Shown here: positions 1-7,802 of the stretch, piece by piece | Numbering within the stretch: the first letter of the stretch is position 1 | How the letters are laid out: the number at the start of each line of letters is the position of its first letter | DNA from: DATFTE01 sp963840665 | GTDB taxonomy: Bacteria; Acidobacteriota; Terriglobia; Terriglobales; Acidobacteriaceae | NCBI GenBank assembly: GCA_963840665.1 | Contig: CAWIZO010000008.1 | Span: 806,001 to 870,000 of the forward strand | DNA length: 64,000 bases | Direction: 5' to 3' | The notes under the pieces: model-generated | Seen by the model: the letters and a program-made list of their open reading frames with translations, nothing else | Told to the model about the DNA's origin: nothing | Database searches by the model: none | Position numbers and translations under genes: made by a program

Positions 1-40
1 AACAACGGCAACTAGTCGCACTACTGAGAGAGGTCTTACG

Positions 41-847
41 ATGGCAACAGCATCTGTGGCACTCGAGAACGTCGGCAGGCCATTCAACCAGACGTTCCGT
101 ATTCTGCTCAAGGAAGTGAAATACGAATTCCTGAAGAACTTTCGTCTGCGCATGTATTCCGTCGCAGTCGTCTTCTTCCCTGTCATGTTCTATGTCCTCT
201 TCGGCCTGGTTCTGGGAAGGCGGGGGCCAGGTCACATCAACATGGCTTCGTACCTGATCGCGACATACGGCACCTTCGGCGTGATGGGAGCATCGCTCTT
301 CGGCACTGCCGCGGGTCTCGCCGCTGAGCGCGGTCTGGGATGGTTGCAGGTCAAGCGCGCTAGCCCCATGCCTCCCTCGATTTACTTCGGCGCGAAGGTC
401 ATCATGAGCATGATCTTCAGCGGCGAAGTGGTCTTGTTGCTCCTGTTGTTAGGGGTAACATTCGGCGGCGTGCGCATGCCGGTCGCCGATGCCCTCAAAC
501 TTCTCGGAGTTCTTTTGGCCGGCTCCATTCCCTTCTGTGCCATGGGACTCGCCCTGGGATATTTCATCGGCCCGAACTCAGCTCCGCCCACCATCAACAT
601 GATCTATCTCCCGATGTCCTTTTGTTCGGGCTTGTGGGTGCCGCTGATGTTCTTGCCCAAGCTCATGCGCCAGATTGCAGAATTTCTTCCCTCGTATCAT
701 CTGTCGCAACTCGCTCTGGGAATCGTTGGCGCGGGACAAGGCGAACCTGCCTGGAAGCATTGGGAAGTGCTGATCGGATTCACTTTGATTTGTCTCGGCA
801 TCGCTCGCATCGGATTTCAGCGCGACGAAGGGAAAATGTATGGCTAA
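41..847 (+). CDS. ABC-2 type transporter permease
   Basis: Membrane subunit of an ABC-2 exporter, 268 residues. The N-terminus is cytoplasmic and basic (about residues 1-38) and is followed by about six hydrophobic segments, the first at 39-58 and the last near 240-257, which is the family layout. ATG at 41 has a purine-rich ribosome site (GAGAGAGG, 26-33). The partner ATPase must lie to the left; the first 15 bases of the window (four codons and TAG) could be its end, but that is a guess. It is the first complete gene of a four-gene run with a small membrane peptide and a DesK/DesR-type pair, overlapping the peptide gene by 8 bases. Export modules of this layout often answer to the linked two-component pair; the substrate cannot be read from sequence. 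Confidence 0.88.
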   Translation: MATASVALENVGRPFNQTFRILLKEVKYEFLKNFRLRMYSVAVVFFPVMFYVLFGLVLGRRGPGHINMASYLIATYGTFGVMGASLFGTAAGLAAERGLGWLQVKRASPMPPSIYFGAKVIMSMIFSGEVVLLLLLLGVTFGGVRMPVADALKLLGVLLAGSIPFCAMGLALGYFIGPNSAPPTINMIYLPMSFCSGLWVPLMFLPKLMRQIAEFLPSYHLSQLALGIVGAGQGEPAWKHWEVLIGFTLICLGIARIGFQRDEGKMYG

Positions 848-1007
848 CCAGAAAATGGCTGGATGGTGCCTGGTGGCATTAGGCTTGGTTCTTCTGACTG
901 TGTCTGGCAGACTGGACCTGTTCACTGTGGTGCTGGCGCTGTGTCTTATTCTGTTGGCAGTTTCGATGCTGCGGTGCGCGGCCCGCAAAAAAGAACTAGC
1001 GCGATGA
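840..1007 (+). CDS. 55-residue membrane peptide between permease and kinase
   Basis: Small open frame starting ATG GCT AAC CAG and ending TGA at 1005-1007. It encodes two hydrophobic stretches (about residues 8-22 and 25-43) and a basic tail (RCAARKKELAR), so a two-helix or hairpin membrane peptide with the tail in the cytoplasm is expected. It overlaps the end of the permease by 8 bases and the start of the histidine kinase by the ATGA overlap, so all three would be translationally coupled. I know no named family for it. The tight overlaps on both sides, with no other gene filling 848-1003, are the main reason to call it real. A role in coupling the transporter to the sensor kinase is inference. 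Confidence 0.6.
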   Translation: MANQKMAGWCLVALGLVLLTVSGRLDLFTVVLALCLILLAVSMLRCAARKKELAR

Positions 1008-2095
1008 GACTCATTCCCACGAATCGTGATAACGGCTGGGCACCCTACATCTGGCTCGCCTATTTCGGTTTCTTCTTCCTCGACCCCATTCTGAACCACG
1101 CGGGATGGGAGCGCTGGTTGGCCACCGGGCTCGGCACGGTTGTGTTCCTTGCGCTCTATTTTGCCGCGTTTTGGCTGCGCAGCCCTTGGGATCTGGTGGA
1201 CCTGGGAGTGATGCTGCTGTGCGGGGTGGCCTACGCTCCCTGGAACGGTGGCGCCACTTGTTTCTTCATCTACGCGGCCGCCCTCCTACCTTTCGTGGTT
1301 GAGTCGGAAGTACGGGCGATTCAGTTGCTCGCCGTGGTTTTTGCTGCGGCCATTGGCACATGGTGGGCCTTTCATTTATCGGGATGGTTCTTGTTTTATT
1401 CCGTCGGCATGTCGGGCGTGGTCTGCGCGAGCAACATTTACTTCGCGCAGCGCTCGCGCATGTATAAAAAGCTGCGCTCGGCACAGGACGAGATCGAGCA
1501 TCTCGCCAAAGTGGCCGAACGCGAACGCATTGCTCGCGATCTGCATGACGTCCTGGGACACACGCTCTCGGTCATTATCCTGAAGTCAGAACTGGCCTCG
1601 AAGCTCATCGATCGCGATCCCGAACGCGCGAAGGCTGAAGTCCGCGACGTCGAGCAAACCTCGCGCGAGGCGCTGGCTGAAGTGCGCAGCACCATCCGCG
1701 GCTACCGTCAGCAAGGCCTCGAAGAAGAAATGAAGCGTGCTAAGGCAACGCTCGAAACCGCTGGCCTCAAAGTCACATCAGAATCTGCGGCGGTCGGGCT
1801 CACTCCCGCCCAGGAAAGTGTCGTCGCCATGGTCGTGCGGGAAGCCGTCACCAACGTGGTCCGCCACGCGCAAGCTCGCACTTGCGAACTCCGCCTGTCG
1901 CCGCAGAACGGCACTTGTGTTCTCGAAATTCAAGATGACGGCCGCGGCGCATGTCAGCCCGAGGGCAACGGACTGCGCGGTATGCGCGAACGTATTGAAG
2001 CTCTCGGCGGCACCCTGGAGCGCGAGACTACAGCAGGCACCAAACTCACAATCCGCTTCCCGCTGGCCGCGTCCGCGGAGAATGGCTGTCATTGA
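1004..2095 (+). CDS. DesK-like sensor histidine kinase
   Basis: Membrane sensor kinase of the HisKA_3 (NarL-partner) class, 363 residues from ATG 1004. The frame is open back to 863, but 1004 gives the ATGA overlap with the small membrane gene and begins just before the membrane domain. Residues 12-155 hold about five to six hydrophobic segments, followed by a short coiled region and the phosphorylation box ERERIARDLHDVLGH with the phospho-acceptor His at about 181. A HATPase_c domain follows, with the N box around REAVTNVVRHA and the G box DDGRGA, and it ends after GLRGMRERIEALGG. It should phosphorylate the downstream response regulator. The cue may come through the membrane domain or the linked ABC transporter. 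Confidence 0.9.
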   Translation: MRLIPTNRDNGWAPYIWLAYFGFFFLDPILNHAGWERWLATGLGTVVFLALYFAAFWLRSPWDLVDLGVMLLCGVAYAPWNGGATCFFIYAAALLPFVVESEVRAIQLLAVVFAAAIGTWWAFHLSGWFLFYSVGMSGVVCASNIYFAQRSRMYKKLRSAQDEIEHLAKVAERERIARDLHDVLGHTLSVIILKSELASKLIDRDPERAKAEVRDVEQTSREALAEVRSTIRGYRQQGLEEEMKRAKATLETAGLKVTSESAAVGLTPAQESVVAMVVREAVTNVVRHAQARTCELRLSPQNGTCVLEIQDDGRGACQPEGNGLRGMRERIEALGGTLERETTAGTKLTIRFPLAASAENGCH

Positions 2096-2155
2096 ACCCC
2101 TCCCTCCAAAACAGGCCGCAAGACCATTCGCGTCGGCATCGCCGAAGATCAGGGT

Positions 2156-2725
2156 ATGGTGCTCGGCGCACTCGCTGCCTTGCTTGAGATCGAAGGCGAC
2201 ATCTCGGTCGTCTTTCAGGCACGTAATGGGAAAGACGCCCTCAGCGAAGTGCTTGCGCAGAAACCCGACGTCTTCATCACCGACATTGAAATGCCCGAGA
2301 TGACCGGCCTCGATGTCGCCGCCGAGCTCCAGCGCAGAAAAACTGGAACCCGCGTGATTATCCTGACGACGTTCGCGCGCAGCGGCTACCTTCGGCGCGC
2401 TCTCGATGCTGGGGCATTGGGATATCTGCTGAAAGACATGCGCGCCGAGGAACTCGCAGAAGCCGTGCGCAGGGTGCAACAAGGCTTGCGCGTTATCGAT
2501 CCCGAACTCGCCGCTGAATCATGGGGAGAGCCTGACCCGCTCACCGATCGCGAGCGCCAGGTGTTGCGTCTCGCCGGGGACGGTGTCGCCAGCGGTGAAA
2601 TCGCCGCCAAACTCAACCTCTCCGAAGGGACCGTGCGCAACTACCTCTCTGAAGCGATCAGCAAACTCGGCGCGGCTAACCGCGTGGAAGCCGCCCGTAT
2701 CGCGCGTACCAAGGGCTGGCTGTAA
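2156..2725 (+). CDS. NarL/LuxR-type response regulator, 5' end unclear
   Basis: Receiver domain plus LuxR-type helix-turn-helix (GDGVASGEIAAKLNLSEGTV, then NYLSEAISKLG). The first in-frame ATG is 2156, but that start leaves the phospho-acceptor Asp (TDIEMPEM) at residue 43 instead of about 54 and removes the first beta strand and acidic pair. In the same frame, codons from 2120 read KTIRVGIAEDQG, exactly the missing start of a receiver. No ATG, GTG or TTG lies between the kinase stop (2093-2095) and 2156. An ATG at 2082 in another frame, overlapping the kinase end, would lead into it after one extra base near the A run at 2108-2111. So this is a frameshift, an assembly error or a rare start. 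It is the partner of the upstream kinase. Confidence 0.82.
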   Translation: MVLGALAALLEIEGDISVVFQARNGKDALSEVLAQKPDVFITDIEMPEMTGLDVAAELQRRKTGTRVIILTTFARSGYLRRALDAGALGYLLKDMRAEELAEAVRRVQQGLRVIDPELAAESWGEPDPLTDRERQVLRLAGDGVASGEIAAKLNLSEGTVRNYLSEAISKLGAANRVEAARIARTKGWL

Positions 2726-2795
2726 ACGCGTCGAGCCTCGCGACTGCACTTCCATACAAACAAGAGCGACGAGGACGCATCTTATTTAGAACCGA

Positions 2796-2823
2796 CGCGG
2801 ATTATGCCGCGCCTTTATTTTTT
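2796..2823 (+). terminator. Likely terminator after the response regulator
   Basis: A five-base stem CGCGG (2796-2800) and CCGCG (2807-2811) with loop ATTATG is followed by CCTTTATTTTTTT. The stem is short but the T run is good, and it sits 70 bases after the last gene of the operon. Confidence 0.45.
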
Positions 2824-2931
2824 CGATGCACCCGATCAGTATTTTTCGTGGAGGCGCCGCCGTTTGTCGCAGCAGTCACGAATCAATTTGTACGGCGGCG
2901 CGAACAAACCACACCGATCGAAAATGTCAAG

Positions 2932-2962
2932 TTGACGATATAGGCCATGGGCTGCGTATAGT
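2932..2962 (+). promoter_or_regulatory. Possible sigma-70 type promoter of glgP
   Basis: TTGACG (2932-2937) and TATAGT (2957-2962) resemble -35 and -10 boxes, though the 19-base spacer is long. It lies about 45 bases before the phosphorylase start. The rest of 2824-3007 shows nothing I can name. Confidence 0.35.
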
Positions 2963-3007
2963 TCTTTAACTGAATTCATATCCATTTTTAGGAAACGGTG
3001 CGAATGA

Positions 3008-5707
3008 ATGGCGGCTCAGGGCCTCGATTTGAATAACAGTGATCAAGACATGCAAGCAACTTCCGTGCGCGACGGCAAAAATGTTTTGAGTTTTGAGGAA
3101 GTCGACAGCTTAACCCCCGAGGGCGGCAAAGCGGCCGAAACCCTCATGAACGTCGTAGCTTTGATCGCAAAGCGCTTTGGCACCGACGTTTGCTCTGCCT
3201 ACTTGCTCGAGCCCGACCGCGCCAACCTCGTACTCGCGGCCACTCTCGGACTTCGCCGCGAATCGATCGGCCATCTGCGTATGGGTGTGCAAGAGGGACT
3301 GGTCGGCCTGGTCGCCGAGCAAGTGCGGCCCGTCGCCGTCGAAGAAGCCCGCAATCATCCTCGCTTCAAGTATTTCGAAGAAGCCGGAGAAGACGATTAC
3401 CAATCGTTCCTCGGCGTGCCACTGATCGATCGCGGAGTGCTGCAAGGCGTACTCGTGGTGCAAACCGTGGAAGCCCGCACTTTCACCGACGATGAGATTC
3501 GCATGTTGAGTCAGGCCGCCGCCCAAGTCGCCCCCGTGGTCAGCGAGGCGCGCAACCTCGATCGCTTCATCGCACCAGTGCAAGAACGCCTCTGGGCCAT
3601 TGCCCGTAACCTCTGGTGGAGTTGGGATCAGGACTCGGCCAACCTGTTCCTCGATCTCGATCCTGTGCGTTGGTCGCAGCTGAATCAGAATCCCATTTCG
3701 CTGTTGAACGAATTCCCTCTCGAAAAGCTTGAGCATCGCGCCCGCGAACTGGTGCTCCACAGCCGCATCAACTACGACTACCGTCGTCTTCGCGAATACC
3801 TGGAAGCAGGACGCACCTGGGGAGGCCGCCGCGCCGCCGTGCTGCGCCCTCGTCCGGTTGCTTATTTCTCTGCCGAGTTCGGCGTCCACGAGTCTTTGCC
3901 TATTTATTCCGGCGGCCTCGGCGTTCTGGCCGGAGATCACATCAAAAGTGCCTCAGACCTCGACATCCCCCTTGTCGGCATTGGCCTCTTCTACGGTCAG
4001 GGATATTTCCGCCAGCGGCTCGATATCAACGGCTGGCAGCAGGAGGAATATCTCGAGACCGACGTCAACCAACTTCCGATGGAGCCCGCTATCGGCACCA
4101 ACGGCAGTCCTGTGGCGGTGCAGATCGACACGCGCTCCGGAACCATTCACGCAAAGGTCTGGCGCGTCAGCGTCGGACGGATTGATCTGTTCCTGCTCGA
4201 CTCCGACGTCGAAGGCAACGCTCCCGAAGATCGCGAACTCACCTCGCGCCTCTACGGTGGCGATGCCCGCACTCGCATTCGTCAGGAACTGCTGCTCGGC
4301 ATCGGCGGCTTCCGCGCGTTGAAAGCCATGGGCATCACGCCAGGCGTCCTTCACCTCAACGAAGGACACAGCGGGTTCGCGATTCTCGAGGCCATTCGCA
4401 CGCGCATGGAAGAAGAGGGCATTGGTTTTGACGGCGCCGTTCCCCGCGTCTCACGCGAGGTCGTCTTCACCACCCATACTCCGTTGCCCGCAGGCCACGA
4501 CCGCTTCCCCGCCGATCTCGTCGAGGAACACCTGGGCGTAATCCGCGAAGCTCTGGGACTGTCTCCCGAAAACTTGATGGGACTTGGACGTCAGGATCCC
4601 AACAACCCGCAGGAAACTTTCTGCATGACGGTACTCGCTCTGCGTCTGTCGCGGCGCGCCAACGCGGTCTCAGCACTTCACGGCGAAGTTTCCCGCGCCA
4701 TGTGGACCGGCATCTCTCCCGGCAAGCCCGAAGACGAAGTTCCCATTGGACACATCACCAACGGCGTGCACGTTCCCTCATGGCTGGCTCCGCAGATGTC
4801 ACGCCTTTATGAACGCCATCTCGGCACCGAATGGCGCGAGCACTCGAGCGAAGCCAAAATGTGGGAGGGCATCGAGGATGTAGACGATGGCGAGTTGTGG
4901 GAGACTCACCTCAGCCTGAAATCGCGCTTGATCGAATTCGTCCGCCGTCGCCTCGTTGAGCAAGCCTCGCGCCGAGGCGAACCGCGTGACATTTTGGAGA
5001 AACTCGAAGGAGCGTTAAATCCCGACGCGCTCACCATCGGCTTTGCTCGCCGCTTCGCCACCTACAAGCGCGCCAACCTGGTGTTGCACGACATTCAGAA
5101 CCTGGCCACGATGGTCAACGATCCGAAGCGGCCCGTGCAATTCGTATTTGCCGGAAAGGCCCATCCGCACGACGAACCTGGCAAGCAGATGTTGCAGCAG
5201 ATCGCCCAGCTGATGCGCGATTCGGAGTTCTCCGATCGCTTTGTGTTCATCGAAGACTACGACATCAATGTCGGGCGCCACTTCGTGCAAGGCGTCGATG
5301 TCTGGCTCAATAACCCGCGGCGTCCTATGGAAGCGTCCGGCACCAGCGGACAAAAAGTTGTGCTGAATGGCGGCTTGAACCTCTCCGTACTCGACGGATG
5401 GTGGGCCGAGGCCTACGACGGCATGAACGGGTTCGCTATCGGCAAAGGCCGCACCCACTCCAACATGAGCGTGCACGATACTCGCGACGCCGAAGATCTG
5501 CACCGCGCGCTGCGCGACGAAGTCATTCCGCTCTTCTATCAGCGCGATCGTGACGGCCTGCCGCGCGGCTGGATCAAGCGCATGAAGCACACTATCCGCA
5601 CCCTGGGCTGGCGCTTCAACGCCGATCGCATGGTGATGGACTACACGCTAAAGTGCTACATCCCCGCCGCCGGAGGCACGTCCAGCGACATCCGCGCGCA
5701 ATGGTAG
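3008..5707 (+). CDS. glgP: GAF domain-alpha-glucan phosphorylase fusion
   Basis: Glycogen/maltodextrin phosphorylase (GT35), which releases glucose-1-phosphate from alpha-1,4-glucans using PLP, 899 residues. Residues about 30-180 are a GAF domain of the PtsP type (EGLVGLVAEQVRPVAVEEA, then SFLGVPL). The catalytic part starts near 190 with the DUF3417-like segment LWAIARNLWWSWD. The active-site region has SAEFGVHESLPIYSGGLG, HLNEGHSGF and the PLP site EASGTSGQK, with the lysine at about 783. ATG 3008 follows AGGAAACGG weakly; an alternative is ATG 3050. Usual short-type bacterial enzymes lack the GAF domain, so a ligand- or redox-sensing control is inferred. The GH15 glucoamylase at 56.8 kb acts on the same kind of polymer. 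Confidence 0.93.
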   Translation: MAAQGLDLNNSDQDMQATSVRDGKNVLSFEEVDSLTPEGGKAAETLMNVVALIAKRFGTDVCSAYLLEPDRANLVLAATLGLRRESIGHLRMGVQEGLVGLVAEQVRPVAVEEARNHPRFKYFEEAGEDDYQSFLGVPLIDRGVLQGVLVVQTVEARTFTDDEIRMLSQAAAQVAPVVSEARNLDRFIAPVQERLWAIARNLWWSWDQDSANLFLDLDPVRWSQLNQNPISLLNEFPLEKLEHRARELVLHSRINYDYRRLREYLEAGRTWGGRRAAVLRPRPVAYFSAEFGVHESLPIYSGGLGVLAGDHIKSASDLDIPLVGIGLFYGQGYFRQRLDINGWQQEEYLETDVNQLPMEPAIGTNGSPVAVQIDTRSGTIHAKVWRVSVGRIDLFLLDSDVEGNAPEDRELTSRLYGGDARTRIRQELLLGIGGFRALKAMGITPGVLHLNEGHSGFAILEAIRTRMEEEGIGFDGAVPRVSREVVFTTHTPLPAGHDRFPADLVEEHLGVIREALGLSPENLMGLGRQDPNNPQETFCMTVLALRLSRRANAVSALHGEVSRAMWTGISPGKPEDEVPIGHITNGVHVPSWLAPQMSRLYERHLGTEWREHSSEAKMWEGIEDVDDGELWETHLSLKSRLIEFVRRRLVEQASRRGEPRDILEKLEGALNPDALTIGFARRFATYKRANLVLHDIQNLATMVNDPKRPVQFVFAGKAHPHDEPGKQMLQQIAQLMRDSEFSDRFVFIEDYDINVGRHFVQGVDVWLNNPRRPMEASGTSGQKVVLNGGLNLSVLDGWWAEAYDGMNGFAIGKGRTHSNMSVHDTRDAEDLHRALRDEVIPLFYQRDRDGLPRGWIKRMKHTIRTLGWRFNADRMVMDYTLKCYIPAAGGTSSDIRAQW

Positions 5708-5717
5708 AGCTCACATA

Positions 5718-5810
5718 GGGACGGACGCCTCGTCCGTCCCCGCTGACTTGTATCAGGGTACGGCTTCAGCCGTACCGCAAACCGATACGCTTCCAGCCCC
5801 TTTAGGGGCT
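5718..5810. repeat. Three perfect hairpins in a row
   Basis: Stem 1 is GGGACGGACG (5718-5727) with its complement at 5731-5740 and a 3-base loop. Stem 2 is GGTACGGC (5757-5764) with its complement at 5769-5776 and a 4-base loop. Stem 3 is AGCCCC (5795-5800) with GGGGCT (5805-5810). None has a T tail, so these look like palindromic dispersed repeats and not classical terminators, although they could stabilise the 3' end of the phosphorylase transcript. Confidence 0.75.
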
Positions 5811-5854
5811 CCTGACTTTGGCCCCGCCCCACCCCGCGTTATATCCTCGTCATC

Positions 5855-7183
5855 GTGTCCGGAAACTCCCCGACATCCAAACTCTTCCTCGGGCTGATCA
5901 TCACCCTCGCCGCGGTCGTCCTCTATTCCCTCTACATCACCCGTCAAATCTCTGGCTTGCGCGAGCTGCAACATTCTCTCGTCGACCGCAACCGCAAAGA
6001 CTCTCTGCAACTCATCCGTATCCAGAATGATCTCAACTCCCTCGCGCTTGCAATGCGCGACATGCTTGACAACACGGAACCATATCCTCTGACCGCGTGG
6101 TCCTCGCAGTTCCAACGCATCCGGGCGGATCTCGACGATGCGCTGCGTCTCGAAAGCGAAGTCGCTGCTACCGGCCGCACGGCCGAACAGAGACAATATC
6201 TGGGAGACTCGGTTCGCCAATTCTGGGATGCCGTCGACCGCACATTCGCCCTCGCCGCTAGCGGCAAACAGAAAGAAGCTGAGGATCAAATTCGCCTCTC
6301 CCTGCAAGCCCGGCAAGCGGCCCTCAGCACCGCCGTGTCGCGACTGTTGGTCCAAAACAACGAAAGTGAAGAGCAAGCTACGCTTCGTATTTCCCAGATT
6401 TACGATCGCGTTCAGCGCCAGGCTTATTTTTTCCTTACAGCGACTCTCATCGCGATTCTCTTCACCAGCCTGTACTTGATCCGCTCTAACCGCCGCCTCT
6501 TTGCCAAGATGGCTGAACTCTCGGACCAGCGCAGTGAACTCGCTCAGAAACTGATCTCGACGCAGGAATCGACTCTGCGTTACATTTCGCGCGAACTGCA
6601 CGATGAGTTCGGACAGATTCTGACTGCCATGGGCTCCATGCTCAGCCGCGCGGGAAATCACGCGCCCGAGGGAACGCCCCTCCGCGCCGACCTCCGCGAA
6701 ATTTCCGAAATCGCTCAAACCAGCCTCGACAAAGTCCGCACCCTGTCCCAGGCCCTACATCCGGTCATGCTCGATGAAGCCGGACTCGAAAGCACGCTCG
6801 ACTGGTATTTACCGGTCGTCGAAAAGCAAACCGGAACCAAAATCCATTATGAGAAACTAGGGAAACCATATTCTGTGGACAGCAACGCCGGCATCCAGGT
6901 TTATCGCGTGTTACAGGAAGCCTTGAATAATGTCGCGCGCCATTCGGGAGTGAAGGAAGCGTGGGTGCGCCTGCGTTTTCTGCCCGAGCGGCTGGAGCTC
7001 GAAGTGGAAGATCACGGCAAAGGGTTGTCGTCTGAAACGAAGAAGCTTGGAATCGGCTTAGTGGCCATGCGAGAGCGCGCTGAACTTCTGGGCGGGCGCC
7101 TTGAACTTCTACGACCTGAAGCTGGGGGAGCCCTGGTGCGACTGATGGTTCCGCGCGACAAAGTGGAAGCCCATGCCGAATAA
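5855..7183 (+). CDS. Sensor histidine kinase, NarX/LiaS-like
   Basis: Two-helix membrane sensor kinase of the HisKA_3 class, 442 residues from GTG 5855. Membrane segments lie at about 9-28 and 191-209 and enclose a mostly helical sensor region of about 160 residues. A short linker is followed by the phosphorylation box YISRELHDEFGQILT with His at about 249, then a HATPase_c domain (N box QEALNNVARHSG, G box EDHGKG). The stop overlaps the response regulator start at 7173, so the pair is translationally coupled. The start lies only 45 bases after a hairpin repeat cluster and shows no clear Shine-Dalgarno site. The signal sensed is unknown. Confidence 0.9.
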   Translation: MSGNSPTSKLFLGLIITLAAVVLYSLYITRQISGLRELQHSLVDRNRKDSLQLIRIQNDLNSLALAMRDMLDNTEPYPLTAWSSQFQRIRADLDDALRLESEVAATGRTAEQRQYLGDSVRQFWDAVDRTFALAASGKQKEAEDQIRLSLQARQAALSTAVSRLLVQNNESEEQATLRISQIYDRVQRQAYFFLTATLIAILFTSLYLIRSNRRLFAKMAELSDQRSELAQKLISTQESTLRYISRELHDEFGQILTAMGSMLSRAGNHAPEGTPLRADLREISEIAQTSLDKVRTLSQALHPVMLDEAGLESTLDWYLPVVEKQTGTKIHYEKLGKPYSVDSNAGIQVYRVLQEALNNVARHSGVKEAWVRLRFLPERLELEVEDHGKGLSSETKKLGIGLVAMRERAELLGGRLELLRPEAGGALVRLMVPRDKVEAHAE

Positions 7184-7802
7184 GATTTCCGTACTCCTCG
7201 TCGACGATCACAGCCTGGTACGTCGGGGCTTCCGCCGCATTCTCGAAGACGAGCCCGACATCACAGTTGTTGGCGAGGCCAGCGATGGTCAGGAAGCCGT
7301 GGAACTCGCCGCGCAGCTCCAGCCCAGAGTCGTTGTCATGGACTGTGCCTTGCCCGGCATGAACGGCCTCGATGCTACGCGGAAAATCCTCGCCACTCGT
7401 CCCGAAACGCGAGTGCTCATGCTCAGCATGCACAACGAGGAAACCTGGGTTCGACAGGCACTCGACGCGGGCGCGCGAGGATACATCCTGAAAAATGCAG
7501 TCGACCTTGAACTGGGAGCTTCGGTCCGCCGTATCGCTGCCGGGGAAACTGTCCTCGATTCCCAACTCAATCGCCCCGCCCCTCTTAAGGGAGAGCAAGA
7601 CGCGGCGCTCACTCCGCGCGAACTTGAAATCCTTCAAATGATTGTTGACGGCAAATCCAACAAAGAGATTGCCGCCGCGTTGAATCTCAGCGCCAATACC
7701 GTCGCCGTGCATCGCGCCAATATCATGAACGCGCTCGGCATCCACAAGACCGCCGAACTCGTCGTCTATGCCATTCGTCACGGGCTGGTGAATCTCCCGT
7801 GA
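7173..7802 (+). CDS. NarL/LuxR-family response regulator
   Basis: Response regulator, 209 residues: receiver domain (LLVDDHSLVRRGFRRIL, phospho-acceptor Asp near 57 in VVVMDCALPGMNG, conserved Lys in YILKNA) and a C-terminal LuxR helix-turn-helix (LTPRELEILQMIVDGKSNKE, then IAAALNLSANTVAVHRANIM). It overlaps the kinase by 11 bases and the next gene, a CRTAC1 protein, by 4, so all three are probably one operon. It is the expected phosphate receiver of the kinase at 5855-7183. Its target promoters are not visible here. Confidence 0.93.
   Translation: MPNKISVLLVDDHSLVRRGFRRILEDEPDITVVGEASDGQEAVELAAQLQPRVVVMDCALPGMNGLDATRKILATRPETRVLMLSMHNEETWVRQALDAGARGYILKNAVDLELGASVRRIAAGETVLDSQLNRPAPLKGEQDAALTPRELEILQMIVDGKSNKEIAAALNLSANTVAVHRANIMNALGIHKTAELVVYAIRHGLVNLP

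Noticed and set aside
2082..2303. Independent gene starting at ATG 2082
   Set aside because: After the first ten codons the translation is an out-of-frame reading of the receiver domain.
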